NCBI RefSeq assembly: GCF_024347355.1
Contig: NZ_AP025465.1
Span: forward strand, 1,054,001 to 1,118,000
Direction: 5' to 3'
DNA from: Vibrio chagasii
Lineage (GTDB): Bacteria; Pseudomonadota; Gammaproteobacteria; Enterobacterales; Vibrionaceae
DNA length: 64,000 nucleotides
How positions within the stretch are numbered: position 1 is the first letter of the stretch; each line of letters starts with the position of its first letter. A program made the translations under genes and the position numbers. Of this stretch, positions 28,526-38,394 are shown one piece after another. The notes beneath the pieces are model-generated. The model had not been told where the DNA came from, did no database searches, and saw only the letters and a program-made list of their open reading frames with translations.

Positions 28526-30583
28526 ATGTTTGGAAGATTAACTCTAGAGTCCATTCCCTACCACGAACCTATTATCGTCGTGACACTTGCGGTGATTGCG
28601 CTGGTTGGTTTGGCTGTTGTTGCTGCGGTAACGAAAGCTGGGAAATGGCAATACTTATGGAATGAATGGTTTACTTCAGTAGACCACAAAAAACTGGGCT
28701 TCATGTACATTGCCGTTGCAATGATCATGTTGATTCGTGGTTTTGCCGATGCGGTAATGATGCGCAGTCAGCAGTTGTTATCAGCGGCAGGCGAGAGCGG
28801 TTACTTACCACCGCATCACTATGATCAGATCTTCACCGCTCATGGTGTGATCATGATTTTCTTTGTGGCGATGCCGCTGGTTATTGGCTTGATGAACATC
28901 ATCGTGCCGCTACAAATTGGTGCTCGTGATGTTGCGTTCCCTTACCTAAACAACCTGAGTTTCTGGCTGTTCGTCGTGGGCGTGATCCTAACCAATATGT
29001 CACTAGGCCTTGGTGAATTCGGCCGTACAGGTTGGCTAGCTTATCCGCCACTGTCTGGTATTGAGGCAAGCCCTGGAGTCGGGGTCGATTATTGGATATG
29101 GGCGCTGCAAATATCTGGTGTCGGTACAACGCTAACGGGTGTGAACTTCTTCGCGACCATTCTGCGCATGCGTACTCCGTCTATGCCAATGATGAAGATG
29201 CCTGTGTTCACGTGGGCGTCTCTGTGTGCCAACATTCTGATCATCATCTCTTTCCCGATCTTAACGGTAACTATCGCGCTACTGACGCTGGATAGATACA
29301 TCGGCACGCACTTCTTCACCAATGATCTTGGTGGCAACGTGATGATGTATGTGAACCTGATTTGGGCATGGGGACACCCAGAGGTGTACATCCTAATCTT
29401 GCCTATCTTCGGTGTGTTCTCTGAAGTGACAGCAACGTTCGCACGTAAAAAGCTATTTGGTTACACCTCACTGGTTTGGGCAACGGTTGCAATCACTATC
29501 CTTGCGTTTGTCGTTTGGCTACACCACTTCTTCACCATGGGCTCTGGCGCGAATGTGAATGCCTTCTTTGGTATCGCAACCATGATTATCTCTATCCCGA
29601 CCGGGGTTAAGATTTTCAACTGGCTGTTCACCATGTACAAAGGCCGCATCCGTTTCACAACACCTATGCTGTGGACTGTTGGTTTCCTTATCACTTTCAC
29701 CGTTGGTGGTATGACGGGCGTATTAATGGCAGTACCGGGTGCAGACTTCATTCTGCATAACTCAGTATTCCTAATTGCTCACTTCCATAACGTGATCATC
29801 GGTGGCGTAGTATTCGGTTGTTTTGCGGCAATTGGCTACTGGTTCCCGAAAGCGACTGGTTTCACTCTGAACGAAGTTTGGGGTAAACGTGCTTTCTACT
29901 GCTGGATCATCGGTTTCTTGATGGCGTTCTTACCGCTTTACGCTCTTGGTTTCATGGGCATGACGCGTCGTTTGAGCCAAGATATTAACCCTGAATTCTT
30001 ACCTCTACTGGCGGTTGCGGCTGCAGGTACTGGTGTGATTGCGATGGGTGTTGTGTGTCAGTTTGTTCAGTTCTTCGTGAGTGTTCGTGACCGTGACCAA
30101 AACCGCGATCTTACTGGTGACCCGTGGGGCGGACGTACTTTTGAATGGGCAACGTCTTCACCACCGCCGTTCTACAACTTTGCAAAACTGCCAAAAGGCG
30201 ATGAGCTAGATGCGTTCTGGTATCAAAAGCAAAGCGGTGAGTTCGATCCAACTCAGGAAGAAGAATACGAACGTATTCATATGCCGAAGAACACACCGAC
30301 AGGTATTTATGTATCTGCATGGTCGTTGGTATTTGGTTTCGCAATGATCTGGTACATCTGGTGGCTAGCGGCTGCAAGCCTAGTTGGTATTGTCGTGACG
30401 TGTATTCAACACAGCTACAACGACGATGTTGACTACTACGTGGAAGTAGAAGAGATCAAAGCGATTGAAGCGGCTCGACGTGCACAGTTAGCAGAAGCGA
30501 AAAAACAGTCAGTGGGTGAGAACAGCGCTGACGGTGATAACAACACAAATAAAGATGATTTGGAGACGACGTATGCAAGCTAA
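28526..30583 (+). CDS. cyoB: Cytochrome bo3 ubiquinol oxidase subunit I
   Basis: The 685-residue heme-copper oxidase subunit I has about 15 membrane helices. [12 protein letters not shown] carries a low-spin heme ligand, [12 protein letters not shown] holds the copper-B histidine and cross-linked tyrosine, and LHHFFTMG and HFHNVIIGG hold the further copper-B and heme ligands. This is the catalytic subunit. It starts 6 bp after cyoA, and its last 11 bp overlap cyoC. Confidence 0.96.
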   Translation: MFGRLTLESIPYHEPIIVVTLAVIALVGLAVVAAVTKAGKWQYLWNEWFTSVDHKKLGFMYIAVAMIMLIRGFADAVMMRSQQLLSAAGESGYLPPHHYDQIFTAHGVIMIFFVAMPLVIGLMNIIVPLQIGARDVAFPYLNNLSFWLFVVGVILTNMSLGLGEFGRTGWLAYPPLSGIEASPGVGVDYWIWALQISGVGTTLTGVNFFATILRMRTPSMPMMKMPVFTWASLCANILIIISFPILTVTIALLTLDRYIGTHFFTNDLGGNVMMYVNLIWAWGHPEVYILILPIFGVFSEVTATFARKKLFGYTSLVWATVAITILAFVVWLHHFFTMGSGANVNAFFGIATMIISIPTGVKIFNWLFTMYKGRIRFTTPMLWTVGFLITFTVGGMTGVLMAVPGADFILHNSVFLIAHFHNVIIGGVVFGCFAAIGYWFPKATGFTLNEVWGKRAFYCWIIGFLMAFLPLYALGFMGMTRRLSQDINPEFLPLLAVAAAGTGVIAMGVVCQFVQFFVSVRDRDQNRDLTGDPWGGRTFEWATSSPPPFYNFAKLPKGDELDAFWYQKQSGEFDPTQEEEYERIHMPKNTPTGIYVSAWSLVFGFAMIWYIWWLAAASLVGIVVTCIQHSYNDDVDYYVEVEEIKAIEAARRAQLAEAKKQSVGENSADGDNNTNKDDLETTYAS

Positions 30584-31190
30584 TACTCCGTCACACACTT
30601 ACGATCTTGCACACTCGCATGATCATCACCATGACTCAGCGGGCAACAAGCTGTTTGGCTTCTGGGTTTACTTGATGAGTGACTGTGTGCTGTTTGCCAC
30701 GCTTTTCGCGACTTATGCCGTGTTAGAAAGTGGCTCTATTGCAGGGCCAACGGGCAAAGACATCTTCGAACTACCTTTCGTGTTTGTGGAAACCATGATG
30801 CTGCTGTTCAGTAGTATCACTTTCGGTTTTGGCATGATCGCAATGAAACGCCAAAATGTTGCTGGTCTGAAAAAGTGGCTAAAAGTAACGTTTCTACTGG
30901 GGTTAGCCTTTATCTGTATGGAAGTGTATGAATTCCATCACTTGATTGCTGAAGGTTATGGTCCTCAAGAGAGTGCGTTCCTATCTGCGTTCTTTACCTT
31001 GGTAGGTACACACGGTCTTCACGTGACGTTTGGTCTTATTTGGATGGCAGTGGCGTATCACCAGCTTTCAACCAAAGGCTTAAACGACAACATGTCGATG
31101 CGCTTTCAGTGCTTGAGCTTGTTCTGGCACTTCCTAGATATCGTTTGGATTTGTGTATTTACCATCGTGTACTTAATGGGGGTGATGTAA
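30573..31190 (+). CDS. cyoC: Cytochrome bo3 ubiquinol oxidase subunit III
   Basis: The 205-residue product has five membrane helices and the subunit III motifs [20 protein letters not shown] and [14 protein letters not shown]. The ATG at 30573, behind TTGGAGACGACGT, lies inside the end of cyoB; a longer frame opening at 30516 is rejected because it lacks a ribosome site and adds an atypical N-terminus. The histidine-rich start (HSHDHHHDS) could bind metal but is common in this family. Confidence 0.93.
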   Translation: MQANTPSHTYDLAHSHDHHHDSAGNKLFGFWVYLMSDCVLFATLFATYAVLESGSIAGPTGKDIFELPFVFVETMMLLFSSITFGFGMIAMKRQNVAGLKKWLKVTFLLGLAFICMEVYEFHHLIAEGYGPQESAFLSAFFTLVGTHGLHVTFGLIWMAVAYHQLSTKGLNDNMSMRFQCLSLFWHFLDIVWICVFTIVYLMGVM

Positions 31191-31501
31191 TGGAACAGCA
31201 TCTAGACAGTGGCGCAAAAGATTACGTGATTGGCTTTGTTGCATCACTGATTCTGACCATTATTCCGTTCTATGTTGTGTGGGCGCATGCGCTTCCAAGT
31301 ACTGAGACTTACGTCGTTCTGTTTGGCTGTGCGCTAGTGCAGATCTTTGTACACTTTAAGTACTTCCTACATATGGAAGTGAAGACAACCGATGGTCAGT
31401 GGAACTTAGTATCACTGATGTTTACTGCCATTGTTGTATTGATCCTTATCGCTGGCTCGGTGTGGATCATCTACAACATGAACGTCAACATGAAGTTGTA
31501 G
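31190..31501 (+). CDS. cyoD: Cytochrome bo3 ubiquinol oxidase subunit IV
   Basis: The 103-residue product has three membrane helices and the CyoD motif LVQIFVHFKYFLHM. Its ATG overlaps the cyoC stop (TAATG at 31188-31192), indicating translational coupling. It assists assembly of the subunit I core. Confidence 0.93.
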   Translation: MEQHLDSGAKDYVIGFVASLILTIIPFYVVWAHALPSTETYVVLFGCALVQIFVHFKYFLHMEVKTTDGQWNLVSLMFTAIVVLILIAGSVWIIYNMNVNMKL

Positions 31502-31509
31502 GCTAGGGT

Positions 31510-32379
31510 ATGCTGAAAAGTTATTTGTCTATTACCAAACCGGGCATCATTTTCGGCAACCTGATTTCTGTTGCGGCGGGGTTTTTCCTTGCCGCAAAGA
31601 CAGAACCAGCCAGTGCGATGTTGTTACTGACAACATTGGCGGGTGTGGGGCTTGTGATTGCATCAGGTTGTGTGGTGAATAACATTTTTGATCGCGATAT
31701 TGATCAAAAAATGAAACGCACTCAGAACCGAGAGTTGGTTCAGGGCAACATCAATACTGACGTCGCATTCATCTATGCGTTAGTCATGTTGCTGGCTGGT
31801 ACGGCTTTATTGTTCCAATACGTTAATCCAATGTCTGCGGTGGTGGTGTTGCTTGGCTACGTGTTTTACGTCTTTTTCTACACCATGTGGTACAAGCGTA
31901 ATTCGGTGTATGGCACGCTCGTAGGCAGTATCTCTGGTGCGGTACCGCCATTAGTTGGTTACCTTGGCGTGACAAACTACTTGAGTATCGAAGCGGTACT
32001 GCTGTTTATCATGTTCTGCTTATGGCAGATGCCGCACTCGTATGCGATTGCGATGTTCCGCATTCAAGACTACCGAGATGCAGGTATCCCTGTACTCCCG
32101 GTAAAAGAGGGTGTCGATAAGGCTCACAAACATATGAAAGCGTACGTGGTTGCTTTTGGCGCGGTTGCTCTTGGGCTGTTCTTGCTCGGAGAAGCGGGGT
32201 ACGAATACCTAGCGGTGTCGGCAGCAGTATGCTTTATATGGACCAAGGTGACATTCCGTAAGGTGGATTGCGCCAACTACATCCAATGGTCAAAGACGGT
32301 CTTTAAAGTCTCTTTGCTGGTGGTGATGAGCATCAGTGGTGTGCTCGGTCTCGAACTGATCCCACTGCCATTTTTGTAG
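31510..32379 (+). CDS. cyoE: Protoheme IX farnesyltransferase (heme O synthase)
   Basis: The 289-residue UbiA-superfamily prenyltransferase has the two aspartate-rich motifs NNIFDRDIDQKMKRTQNR and YTMWYKRNSVYGTLVGS and nine membrane helices. It adds farnesyl to protoheme to make heme O for the bo3 oxidase. Last gene of the operon, followed by a strong terminator. Confidence 0.95.
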   Translation: MLKSYLSITKPGIIFGNLISVAAGFFLAAKTEPASAMLLLTTLAGVGLVIASGCVVNNIFDRDIDQKMKRTQNRELVQGNINTDVAFIYALVMLLAGTALLFQYVNPMSAVVVLLGYVFYVFFYTMWYKRNSVYGTLVGSISGAVPPLVGYLGVTNYLSIEAVLLFIMFCLWQMPHSYAIAMFRIQDYRDAGIPVLPVKEGVDKAHKHMKAYVVAFGAVALGLFLLGEAGYEYLAVSAAVCFIWTKVTFRKVDCANYIQWSKTVFKVSLLVVMSISGVLGLELIPLPFL

Positions 32380-32391
32380 CACAGCACTAAT

Positions 32392-32424
32392 AAAATACCC
32401 CGCATCAGCGGGGTATTTTTTTAT
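32392..32424 (+). terminator. Rho-independent terminator of cyoABCDE
   Basis: AATACCCCGC and GCGGGGTATT arms with an ATCA loop, followed by seven T. Confidence 0.92.
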
Positions 32425-32442
32425 TCTTAACAGGTTATTTTT

Positions 32443-33431
32443 TTACCAAGCACCTAGGTAAGACTTGTAAGATTGTAGGCGAACTGTTGCTGCGCCAATC
32501 ACGTCAATGAAGCCCCAGAAAGGATGCGGCTTCTCCGCTGAAATCCAAGCTGCGCCAGCGGCACCGATAGGAATGTTGTAGCCTTCTGGTTCAAAGATTT
32601 CTAGCACTACCGTACGACCTAAACCATTGCTGTTTTGAGCGACGTGCTGACCAACACTTTGTGGGCCTTGCAGTGGTGAAATACTTGATTCACCAGTACC
32701 TGCCGTAAAGCTGTGTACTTTGGCACGGAACACGTGACCCGGATATGCATCGACAAAGAATTCCGCAAAATCGCCCACTTGCACGTAACCGTAAGTCTGG
32801 TCTGAGATACGCATCTCTAAGAACTTTTTGCTGGTGTTGTACAGGTGCATGTTGCCCATGACAGAGCCTTCAGCAATGTTCACAATCGATACTTGCCCAT
32901 CAAACTCTGCTCGCACTGTTTTCTTCTCTTGCGCCCAATTCACTTTCTGTAAATCGGCTTTCAGTGAAGCCAGTTCTGCGTGCATCACGCGAAGATCTGA
33001 GTGGTACTTTTCAACATCACGAGCATTGAAGATCTCAGGCGACGTTTCTGCACGCTCTAAATCACGCGTCATCTGTTTGATCTGCCCTCTTTCTGAACGA
33101 TTGAAGATTCGATCTTCGCTTTGTCTGCTGCTGAGTCGATATCGACAAGTGTGTAGATCACGTCGCCTTTCTTTACCAATTGGTTGTGGTTAACGAACAA
33201 TTCATCAATTTGCTGGCCGAAGATCGGTGACATTACTGCATGCGGCGCTTTTACCGTTGATGATTTGGTCATATCTACCGGAGCCCACAGGCGAGAAACA
33301 ATTGCCAATAGGCCTAGAATTACCACGCCACCAATCGCAGCCTAAGTGTAGTTCTTAATTGTCTTCTTTAGTGCGCCAGTCGCAAACAGGGACCATACAA
33401 TCAGAATGTATGGGATCATCATCTCTTTCAT
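32443..33431 (-). pseudogene. HlyD-family membrane fusion protein, broken by a nonsense codon and a frameshift
   Basis: From the ATG at 33431 the frame runs 29 codons into the membrane helix, then meets TAG at 33344-33342. Past it the same frame continues (VILGLLAIVSRLWAP, then the biotinyl-like strand) to about 33075. The remaining coiled-coil and C-terminal barrel lie in another frame from about 33115 to 32443. A TGG to TAG change and loss of one base near GAGGGCAG would explain both. The ATG overlaps the stop of the upstream membrane protein gene (TAATG), so the pair formed one transcription unit. Relatives are YiaV/YibH-like inner-membrane HlyD proteins of unclear substrate. Confidence 0.82.
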
Positions 33432-33964
33432 TATGCGGCCTCTTTTCCAGTTGCTGTCTGCTCAGACTTAGTTTCTTCTGCTTGTTCACTATCGGACTTT
33501 TGAAGCTTCGGTTGAATACCACGGCGAATGACATCACTGATCGATTGACCGATGTGTTTCCAGTTAGCGAGAGCAATGACTAGAGCGATAACCCAGAACG
33601 TCTTGTTAATGAATAAGCCACAAAGCGAGAGTGCAAATACAATCTGTACATGGGCACTTTTGTGCTCTTTCGCCTTGTGCACACCGAGCTCATGGATTTG
33701 CCACATACCGTAGATAGCAGCGAATACAACCGCGATAGTTACGGAGAACAAGTAACCGGAGAAGTACTCGCTTTGGAAGAAGTTCATCATCATTTCGTTC
33801 GGGTGGTTATTGAACTGAGAAAGGTCGATGTCTTTGGAGTGAATTGTACCCATAGGAGCAAGCGCCCAAGCACCAGCAAACATCAGGACCATAAATAGGC
33901 AGAATTTGACGAGAACCATCACGACGGCCCAAACTTTCTGCAGAACAATTTTAAGAATTTTCAT
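33431..33964 (-). CDS. Inner-membrane protein of unknown function, partner of the HlyD-type gene
   Basis: The 177-residue product has about four hydrophobic segments (roughly 10-37, 66-90, 108-122, 122-140) and a charged, Glu/Lys/Gln-rich C-terminal tail. It is first in an operon with the broken HlyD-type gene (stop and start overlap). I do not recognise a family; the pairing recalls the small membrane proteins next to YiaV/YibH in enterobacteria. It is intact although its partner is not. Confidence 0.65.
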   Translation of the reverse strand: MKILKIVLQKVWAVVMVLVKFCLFMVLMFAGAWALAPMGTIHSKDIDLSQFNNHPNEMMMNFFQSEYFSGYLFSVTIAVVFAAIYGMWQIHELGVHKAKEHKSAHVQIVFALSLCGLFINKTFWVIALVIALANWKHIGQSISDVIRRGIQPKLQKSDSEQAEETKSEQTATGKEAA

Positions 33965-34349
33965 ATCTCAACCTAAATAATAAGGAGAGAGAAAGTGCAG
34001 TCTTGGTACAAGACTTTTAGATGACATCTGCAAGAGGTGTTGAATACCAGTGAGCGATACCGCGGACTGAAATCAAAAGTATTAGATGACAATTAAAAAT
34101 CGCTTTGCCCAAAGAGACAACGCATTCTCGCGAAAACAGTGCTAAAAACACCGAGCGAAATCATTCTTAAACTAGAGTCAACCATTGCGAAGTTCGGTTG
34201 TTACAGTAGCTTTTTGCGCCGTCGTCCATGGTGCTTGCAACACTGTTATCTTCACATTTTTAGGTTTTCTATATCGCTTAAGAATTGATTTGTTGGCGAA
34301 ATAATAGGAAGTGTGAAGGGCGCTATCTACCCAGTATAACGATATTGAA

Positions 34350-34367
34350 CTATCGTAATTACGATAG
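34350..34367. promoter_or_regulatory. Perfect 18-bp palindrome, probable LysR-type site
   Basis: CTATCGTAA pairs exactly with TTACGATAG. A second site with the same ATCG/CGAT spacing lies 340 bp away at 34691-34708, close to the LysR gene start. Confidence 0.55.
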
Positions 34368-34690
34368 GTTGATAGGTCATTAAAACGGCAAATGGAATTA
34401 TTTGAACGGGCTCAAAGTCGGCTTATAAAATATGTCTACTAAATTAGCCTGGATCATAGAATCGGTTATAAAAGTATCAATAAGTCTGAAAAAAATATTG
34501 GATACTCCGAATAGTCTAGGGTGGGGTTTGAGTAGATTAAGCTATTCTGGCACTACGAATAGCGTTGGATTCCCAATCTGACGAATGTGGCAGCTATTCG
34601 TCACAGTAAGTTGTTCTTATATTTCTGCTCTTTACCGCATGATGCTTCATTATTTGTTTGGACAAATGAGCGATAATTAGCCGTTTTATT

Positions 34691-34708
34691 CTATCGGTTT
34701 TACGATAA
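34691..34708. promoter_or_regulatory. Second LysR-like site close to the LysR gene
   Basis: CTATCGGTTTTACGATAA keeps the ATCG-N6-CGAT pattern of the palindrome at 34350. Its position 36-53 bp before the LysR start suits autoregulation. Confidence 0.5.
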
Positions 34709-34743
34709 TATGATTCAATCTATCGCCTATTGAGTAAAGAATC

Positions 34744-35679
34744 ATGAGCAACGACATTCCGAATTTTAACTTGTTAGCTGTATTTTCTGCGGTGATGGAG
34801 CTGGGCAGTCTGAGCAAAGCCGCCGATCACTTGAATACTAACCAATCGACAATAAGTACCTCCTTGGCGCGGTTAAAGAAGGAAGTTGATCAAGAGTTGT
34901 TTGTGCGCAAGGGGCGAGGAGTGATTCCCACTGCCTATTCACAAAGCCTGTACGAGCAGATCAAAGCGCCGATACAAGAACTCAACGGTGTTTTCCAAGG
35001 CATGGCAACGTTTGATGAAATCACAGCGGAGCGCAAGTTCGCGGTGTCGATTCCAGAGCACTTGCAATGGCTATTGTTGAATCGGTTCTTGGACTTACCA
35101 AACCAAGGACTCTCGTTAGAGGTGTATGATCAAGCGGACTCGGACGATCAAGTGCACGAAGATCTGTTAACGCAAAAGTTTGATGCGATGATCGATATTG
35201 TACTGCCAGAACACCCAAGCACGATGAGTGAGAAGCTATACGAGAGTGAGGTGGTGATTATTTGCAGAAACGGCCACCCTAGGATCAAAGGCGAGCTCAC
35301 TCTCGATCAGTATTTGAGTGAGAAGCATGCCGTACTTGATCGAACGCGCCGACAAGTGAGAAGCCTCAATCACTACACATCACTGGATTTGTCTCAGAGA
35401 AAGATCATGATCCATGGCAGTTCTCTGTTCAGCAATTTATTACTGTGCAGTCAATCCGATTGCATTACAGTAGCCCCCCTTTCTATGGCGATTCAGTTCA
35501 AAGAGCGCCTCGATTTACAAATTTTCAAACCTCCGTTTGATTGTCAGCCTATTCCTCATCACCTGATCTGGCTAAAAAAACAGAATAATGATCCCGCACA
35601 TAAGTGGCTCCGAGAGCAGGTTATTAATACGGTAGAAGAGATGTCAAAGGTGTTGAACAGCTGGAAGGCTTCATACTAG
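34744..35679 (+). CDS. LysR-family transcriptional regulator
   Basis: The 311-residue product has an N-terminal LysR winged helix (LLAVFSAVMELGSLSKAADH, then NQSTISTSLARLKKEV) and a C-terminal effector-binding domain. The DNA-binding end resembles LeuO-like members, but I cannot place it more closely. It is divergent from the membrane protein/HlyD pair, across a spacer with two similar palindromic sites, so it likely controls that pair and itself. Confidence 0.8.
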   Translation: MSNDIPNFNLLAVFSAVMELGSLSKAADHLNTNQSTISTSLARLKKEVDQELFVRKGRGVIPTAYSQSLYEQIKAPIQELNGVFQGMATFDEITAERKFAVSIPEHLQWLLLNRFLDLPNQGLSLEVYDQADSDDQVHEDLLTQKFDAMIDIVLPEHPSTMSEKLYESEVVIICRNGHPRIKGELTLDQYLSEKHAVLDRTRRQVRSLNHYTSLDLSQRKIMIHGSSLFSNLLLCSQSDCITVAPLSMAIQFKERLDLQIFKPPFDCQPIPHHLIWLKKQNNDPAHKWLREQVINTVEEMSKVLNSWKASY

Positions 35680-35859
35680 CGTTACTTGCTACTTTGATAT
35701 TTTCTTAGACCAACTATTCATAACAAAAAATTATTACATTGAGAGGTTATGATAATTTCCTTTGTTTGTAGCCAACTCGTATATTGACCCCATCAGGTAA
35801 GTGGATGGTCTCCACTTCAATTATATCGGCCTGCGTCACTGGGCTAAAAAGGGTGAAAT

Positions 35860-36237
35860 ATGAAATTCCTACACACAATGATCCGAGTTGCTGATTTAGA
35901 AAAGTCTATTGAGTTCTACACCAAAGTTTTGGGTATGAAAGAACTTGAGCGCCACGTAAATAACGATTACCGCTACACCTTGGTTTTTGTTGGTTACGAG
36001 CAAGGTGGAACGACTATCGAGTTAACGCATAACTGGGATACCAATGAGTATGAAATGGGCAACGCATTTGGCCATTTAGCATTGGGTGTGGGAGATATTT
36101 ACGCGGCATGTGACCAGATTAAGTCGCTAGGTGGCAACGTGACTCGCGAAGCCGGCCCGGTAAAAGGTGGTTCAACGCACATCGCATTTATTACTGACCC
36201 AGACGGCTACCAAATCGAACTGATTCAACTAGGTTAA
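35860..36237 (+). CDS. gloA: Lactoylglutathione lyase (glyoxalase I)
   Basis: The 125-residue product begins with the GlxI pattern [20 protein letters not shown]. All four metal ligands are visible: His5, Glu54, His72 and Glu120. It converts the hemithioacetal of methylglyoxal and glutathione into lactoylglutathione. It is about ten residues shorter at the C-terminus than E. coli GloA but complete in the fold. The nemA-like frame starts 8 bp downstream; nemA and gloA also form one operon in E. coli. Confidence 0.93.
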   Translation: MKFLHTMIRVADLEKSIEFYTKVLGMKELERHVNNDYRYTLVFVGYEQGGTTIELTHNWDTNEYEMGNAFGHLALGVGDIYAACDQIKSLGGNVTREAGPVKGGSTHIAFITDPDGYQIELIQLG

Positions 36238-36245
36238 TCGAGGAA

Positions 36246-37349
36246 ATGACAAGGACAAATGCACTATTTCAACCAATTCAACTTGGTAATATCGAGCTTA
36301 AAAACCTTATTGTTATGCCTCCGATGACACGTTCTCGTGCAACGTAACCTGGTAACTCAGCAAACGATATGATGGCGACTTACTACGCTCAACGTGCTAC
36401 TGCAGGCCTGATTATTGCTGAAGGTACACAAATCTCACCAATGGGTCAGGGCTATGCTTGGACACCTGGTATCTATTCTGACGAGCAGATCGCTGGCTGG
36501 AAAAAGGTAACGGACGCAGTACATGAAAAAGACGGTGTAATCTTCGCGCAGCTTTGGCACGTAGGCCGCGTGACGCATCCAGATAACATTGGCGGTGAGC
36601 AACCTATTTCATCTTCTGCACTGAAAGCAGAAAATGTAAAAGTATTCATCGACAACGGTACTGATGAACCGGGTTTGGTAGACGTTGTTGAACCTCGTGA
36701 GATGACTAAAGAAGACATCAAACAGGTGGTTGAACAGTACCGTCAAGCGGCACTTAATGCGATTGATGCTGGCTTTGATGGTATTGAACTTCACGCGGCA
36801 AATGGCTACCTGATTAATCAGTTCATCGACTCAGAAGCAAACAACCGTACTGACGAATACGGTGGCTCTATTGAGAACCGCCTACGCTTCTTAGGTGAAG
36901 TGGTTGAAGCTATGGTTGAAGCGATTGGTGCTGAGCGTGTTGGTGTTCGTCTTGCACCGTTTACCTCATTGAATGGTACGGTTGATGCAACGCCAGTTGA
37001 AACGTACACAGCGGCAGCAGCGCTACTTAACCTATACAAGATTGTTTACTTACACATCGCAGAAGTTGACTGGGACGATGCACCTGAAACGCCAAAAGCG
37101 TTTAAAGCAGCTGTTCGTGAAGCTTATGATGGTGTACTGATTTACGCAGGTAAATACGACAGCGAGCGTGGTGAAAAAGCGGTGGCTGAAGGTGTAACGG
37201 ACATGGTTGGTTTTGGTCGTCCATTCGTTGCTAACCCTGATTTACCAGCTCGTATTCAAAATGGTTACCCGCTAGCGGCGCACGATCCAAATACACTGTT
37301 TGGTGGTGCTGAAAAAGGCTTAACAGACTACCCAGCATACGCAGGCTAA
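36246..37349 (+). pseudogene. nemA: NemA-type Old Yellow Enzyme, interrupted by an ochre codon
   Basis: The frame starts at ATG 36246 behind GAGGAA, reads through the N-terminal flavin-barrel strand (NLIVMPPMTRSRAT) and stops at TAA 36345-36347, codon 34. The same frame then stays open for 334 codons. These hold the flavin and substrate motifs HVGRVTHP, GFDGIELHAANGYL and GFGRPFVANP of N-ethylmaleimide reductase. Family members read RATQPG at the break, so CAA to TAA explains it. A restart at ATG 36369 would lack the first barrel strands and is unlikely to give active enzyme. The second half of the gloA-nemA electrophile-detoxification operon is therefore probably lost. Confidence 0.85.
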
Positions 37350-37406
37350 AAACAGCTGCTTGAAGCAGAGTATTGAGATAGTATCTTGATCCTGTTGAAT
37401 GTTTAT

Positions 37407-37438
37407 AAAAAGCAACCTGGCAGAGTCGGGTTGCTTTA
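37407..37438 (+). terminator. Rho-independent terminator after nemA
   Basis: AAAGCAACC and GGTTGCTTT arms with a loop of about 11 bases, followed by a short T-rich run. Confidence 0.7.
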
Positions 37439-37459
37439 TTCGTTATTGGACCGAATAAA

Positions 37460-38323
37460 ATGATGAACGTGAAAGCGATGCGTGGGGAATTGTATCTCCT
37501 ATTTGCCACCCTGTTAGCCGGGGTCGGATGGATTGCATCTAAGCTGGTGGTATTAGAAATGCCAGGACCAGTGTTCATTGGTGTGCGGTTTGTTGTGGCA
37601 AGCCTGATTCTACTTCCGTTTTATATTCACCATATTCGCAAGCTCTCTTTTAAGCAGATTCTATCTCTTTGCGGAGTGGGTTTACTGCTATCGGCTTCAT
37701 TACAGGTGTGGGTATTTGCGGTTTCGGTGACAGAGACTTTATCTGAAGGGGCATTTATCATGAGCCTCGCGATGATCATTGCGCCATTTGTCTCTTGGGT
37801 GCTATTTCGAGTCAAACCTAATCGCGCCTTTTGGATGTCATTTCCGATTGCGATAATTGGTATGTTGTTGCTCACCTTGACCAACGGTTGGCATGTCGAA
37901 CAAAGTCAGCTCTATTTCTTATTGGCTTCTATGCTGCTGTCCATTCACTTTGTAATGAATAAGCGTGTGATCACCAATATTAAGCCTATCGCGTCAATCT
38001 GTGTGCAGCTATTTATTGTGGGTGTGAGCGGTTTAGCGTTCGCTTCAATGACGGCTCAACCTGAGTTCGAGATTACTAAAACCTTGGTTTTCTGGTTTAT
38101 AGTTTCAGCGGTTGTGGCGACTTCTATTCGTTACTTATTGCAAACGGTCGGTCAGCATTCCGTGAACATGGAAGTGGCGGTATTGATCATGATTCTTGAG
38201 CCTGTGTGGACGCTGCTGTTAAGCGTGAGTGTGCTTGGTGAAAGTGTTGAGATACAGAAGCTGCTCGGTGGGGCGGTAATCATTGCTTCACTGTTTTGCT
38301 ATATCAAATGGTCACGAAAATAA
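37460..38323 (+). CDS. EamA/DMT-family transporter
   Basis: The 287-residue product has ten predicted membrane helices in two EamA repeats (about residues 10-140 and 150-284). Family features are FIGVRFVVASLILLPFY in the first and LIMILEPVWTLLLSVSVLGE in the second. Such proteins export amino acids or other metabolites; substrate unknown. ATG codons at 37460 and 37463 are both possible starts. Monocistronic, followed by a hairpin. Confidence 0.85.
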   Translation: MMNVKAMRGELYLLFATLLAGVGWIASKLVVLEMPGPVFIGVRFVVASLILLPFYIHHIRKLSFKQILSLCGVGLLLSASLQVWVFAVSVTETLSEGAFIMSLAMIIAPFVSWVLFRVKPNRAFWMSFPIAIIGMLLLTLTNGWHVEQSQLYFLLASMLLSIHFVMNKRVITNIKPIASICVQLFIVGVSGLAFASMTAQPEFEITKTLVFWFIVSAVVATSIRYLLQTVGQHSVNMEVAVLIMILEPVWTLLLSVSVLGESVEIQKLLGGAVIIASLFCYIKWSRK

Positions 38324-38327
38324 GAAA

Positions 38328-38348
38328 ACCCTCGTCTAGGGCGAGGGT
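38328..38348. terminator. Terminator hairpin between the converging DMT and MarR genes
   Basis: ACCCTCG and CGAGGGT arms with a short loop; A-rich on the left side, weak T run on the right. Confidence 0.55.
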
Positions 38349-38394
38349 CTATTGGACTGCGTTATTCAGCGGTCGCTGCTGAGTTGGCTTTAAG

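Larger units (their letters stand above)
33965..34743. other. Long divergent regulatory region with repeated palindromic motifs
   Basis: This 779-bp gap between the membrane protein gene and the LysR gene has no coding frame of merit. It holds a perfect 18-bp palindrome CTATCGTAATTACGATAG at 34350-34367 and a variant CTATCGGTTTTACGATAA at 34691-34708. A hairpin GCTATTC/GAATAGC lies at 34541-34563. The ATCG-N6-CGAT core common to the first two sites is LysR-box-like. Confidence 0.6.

Noticed and set aside
2560..37349. Deliberate base editing or chemical mutagenesis as the cause of the nonsense codons
   Set aside because: All three are C:G to T:A, but that is also the commonest natural change, and frameshifts and a duplication accompany them; nothing else supports it.
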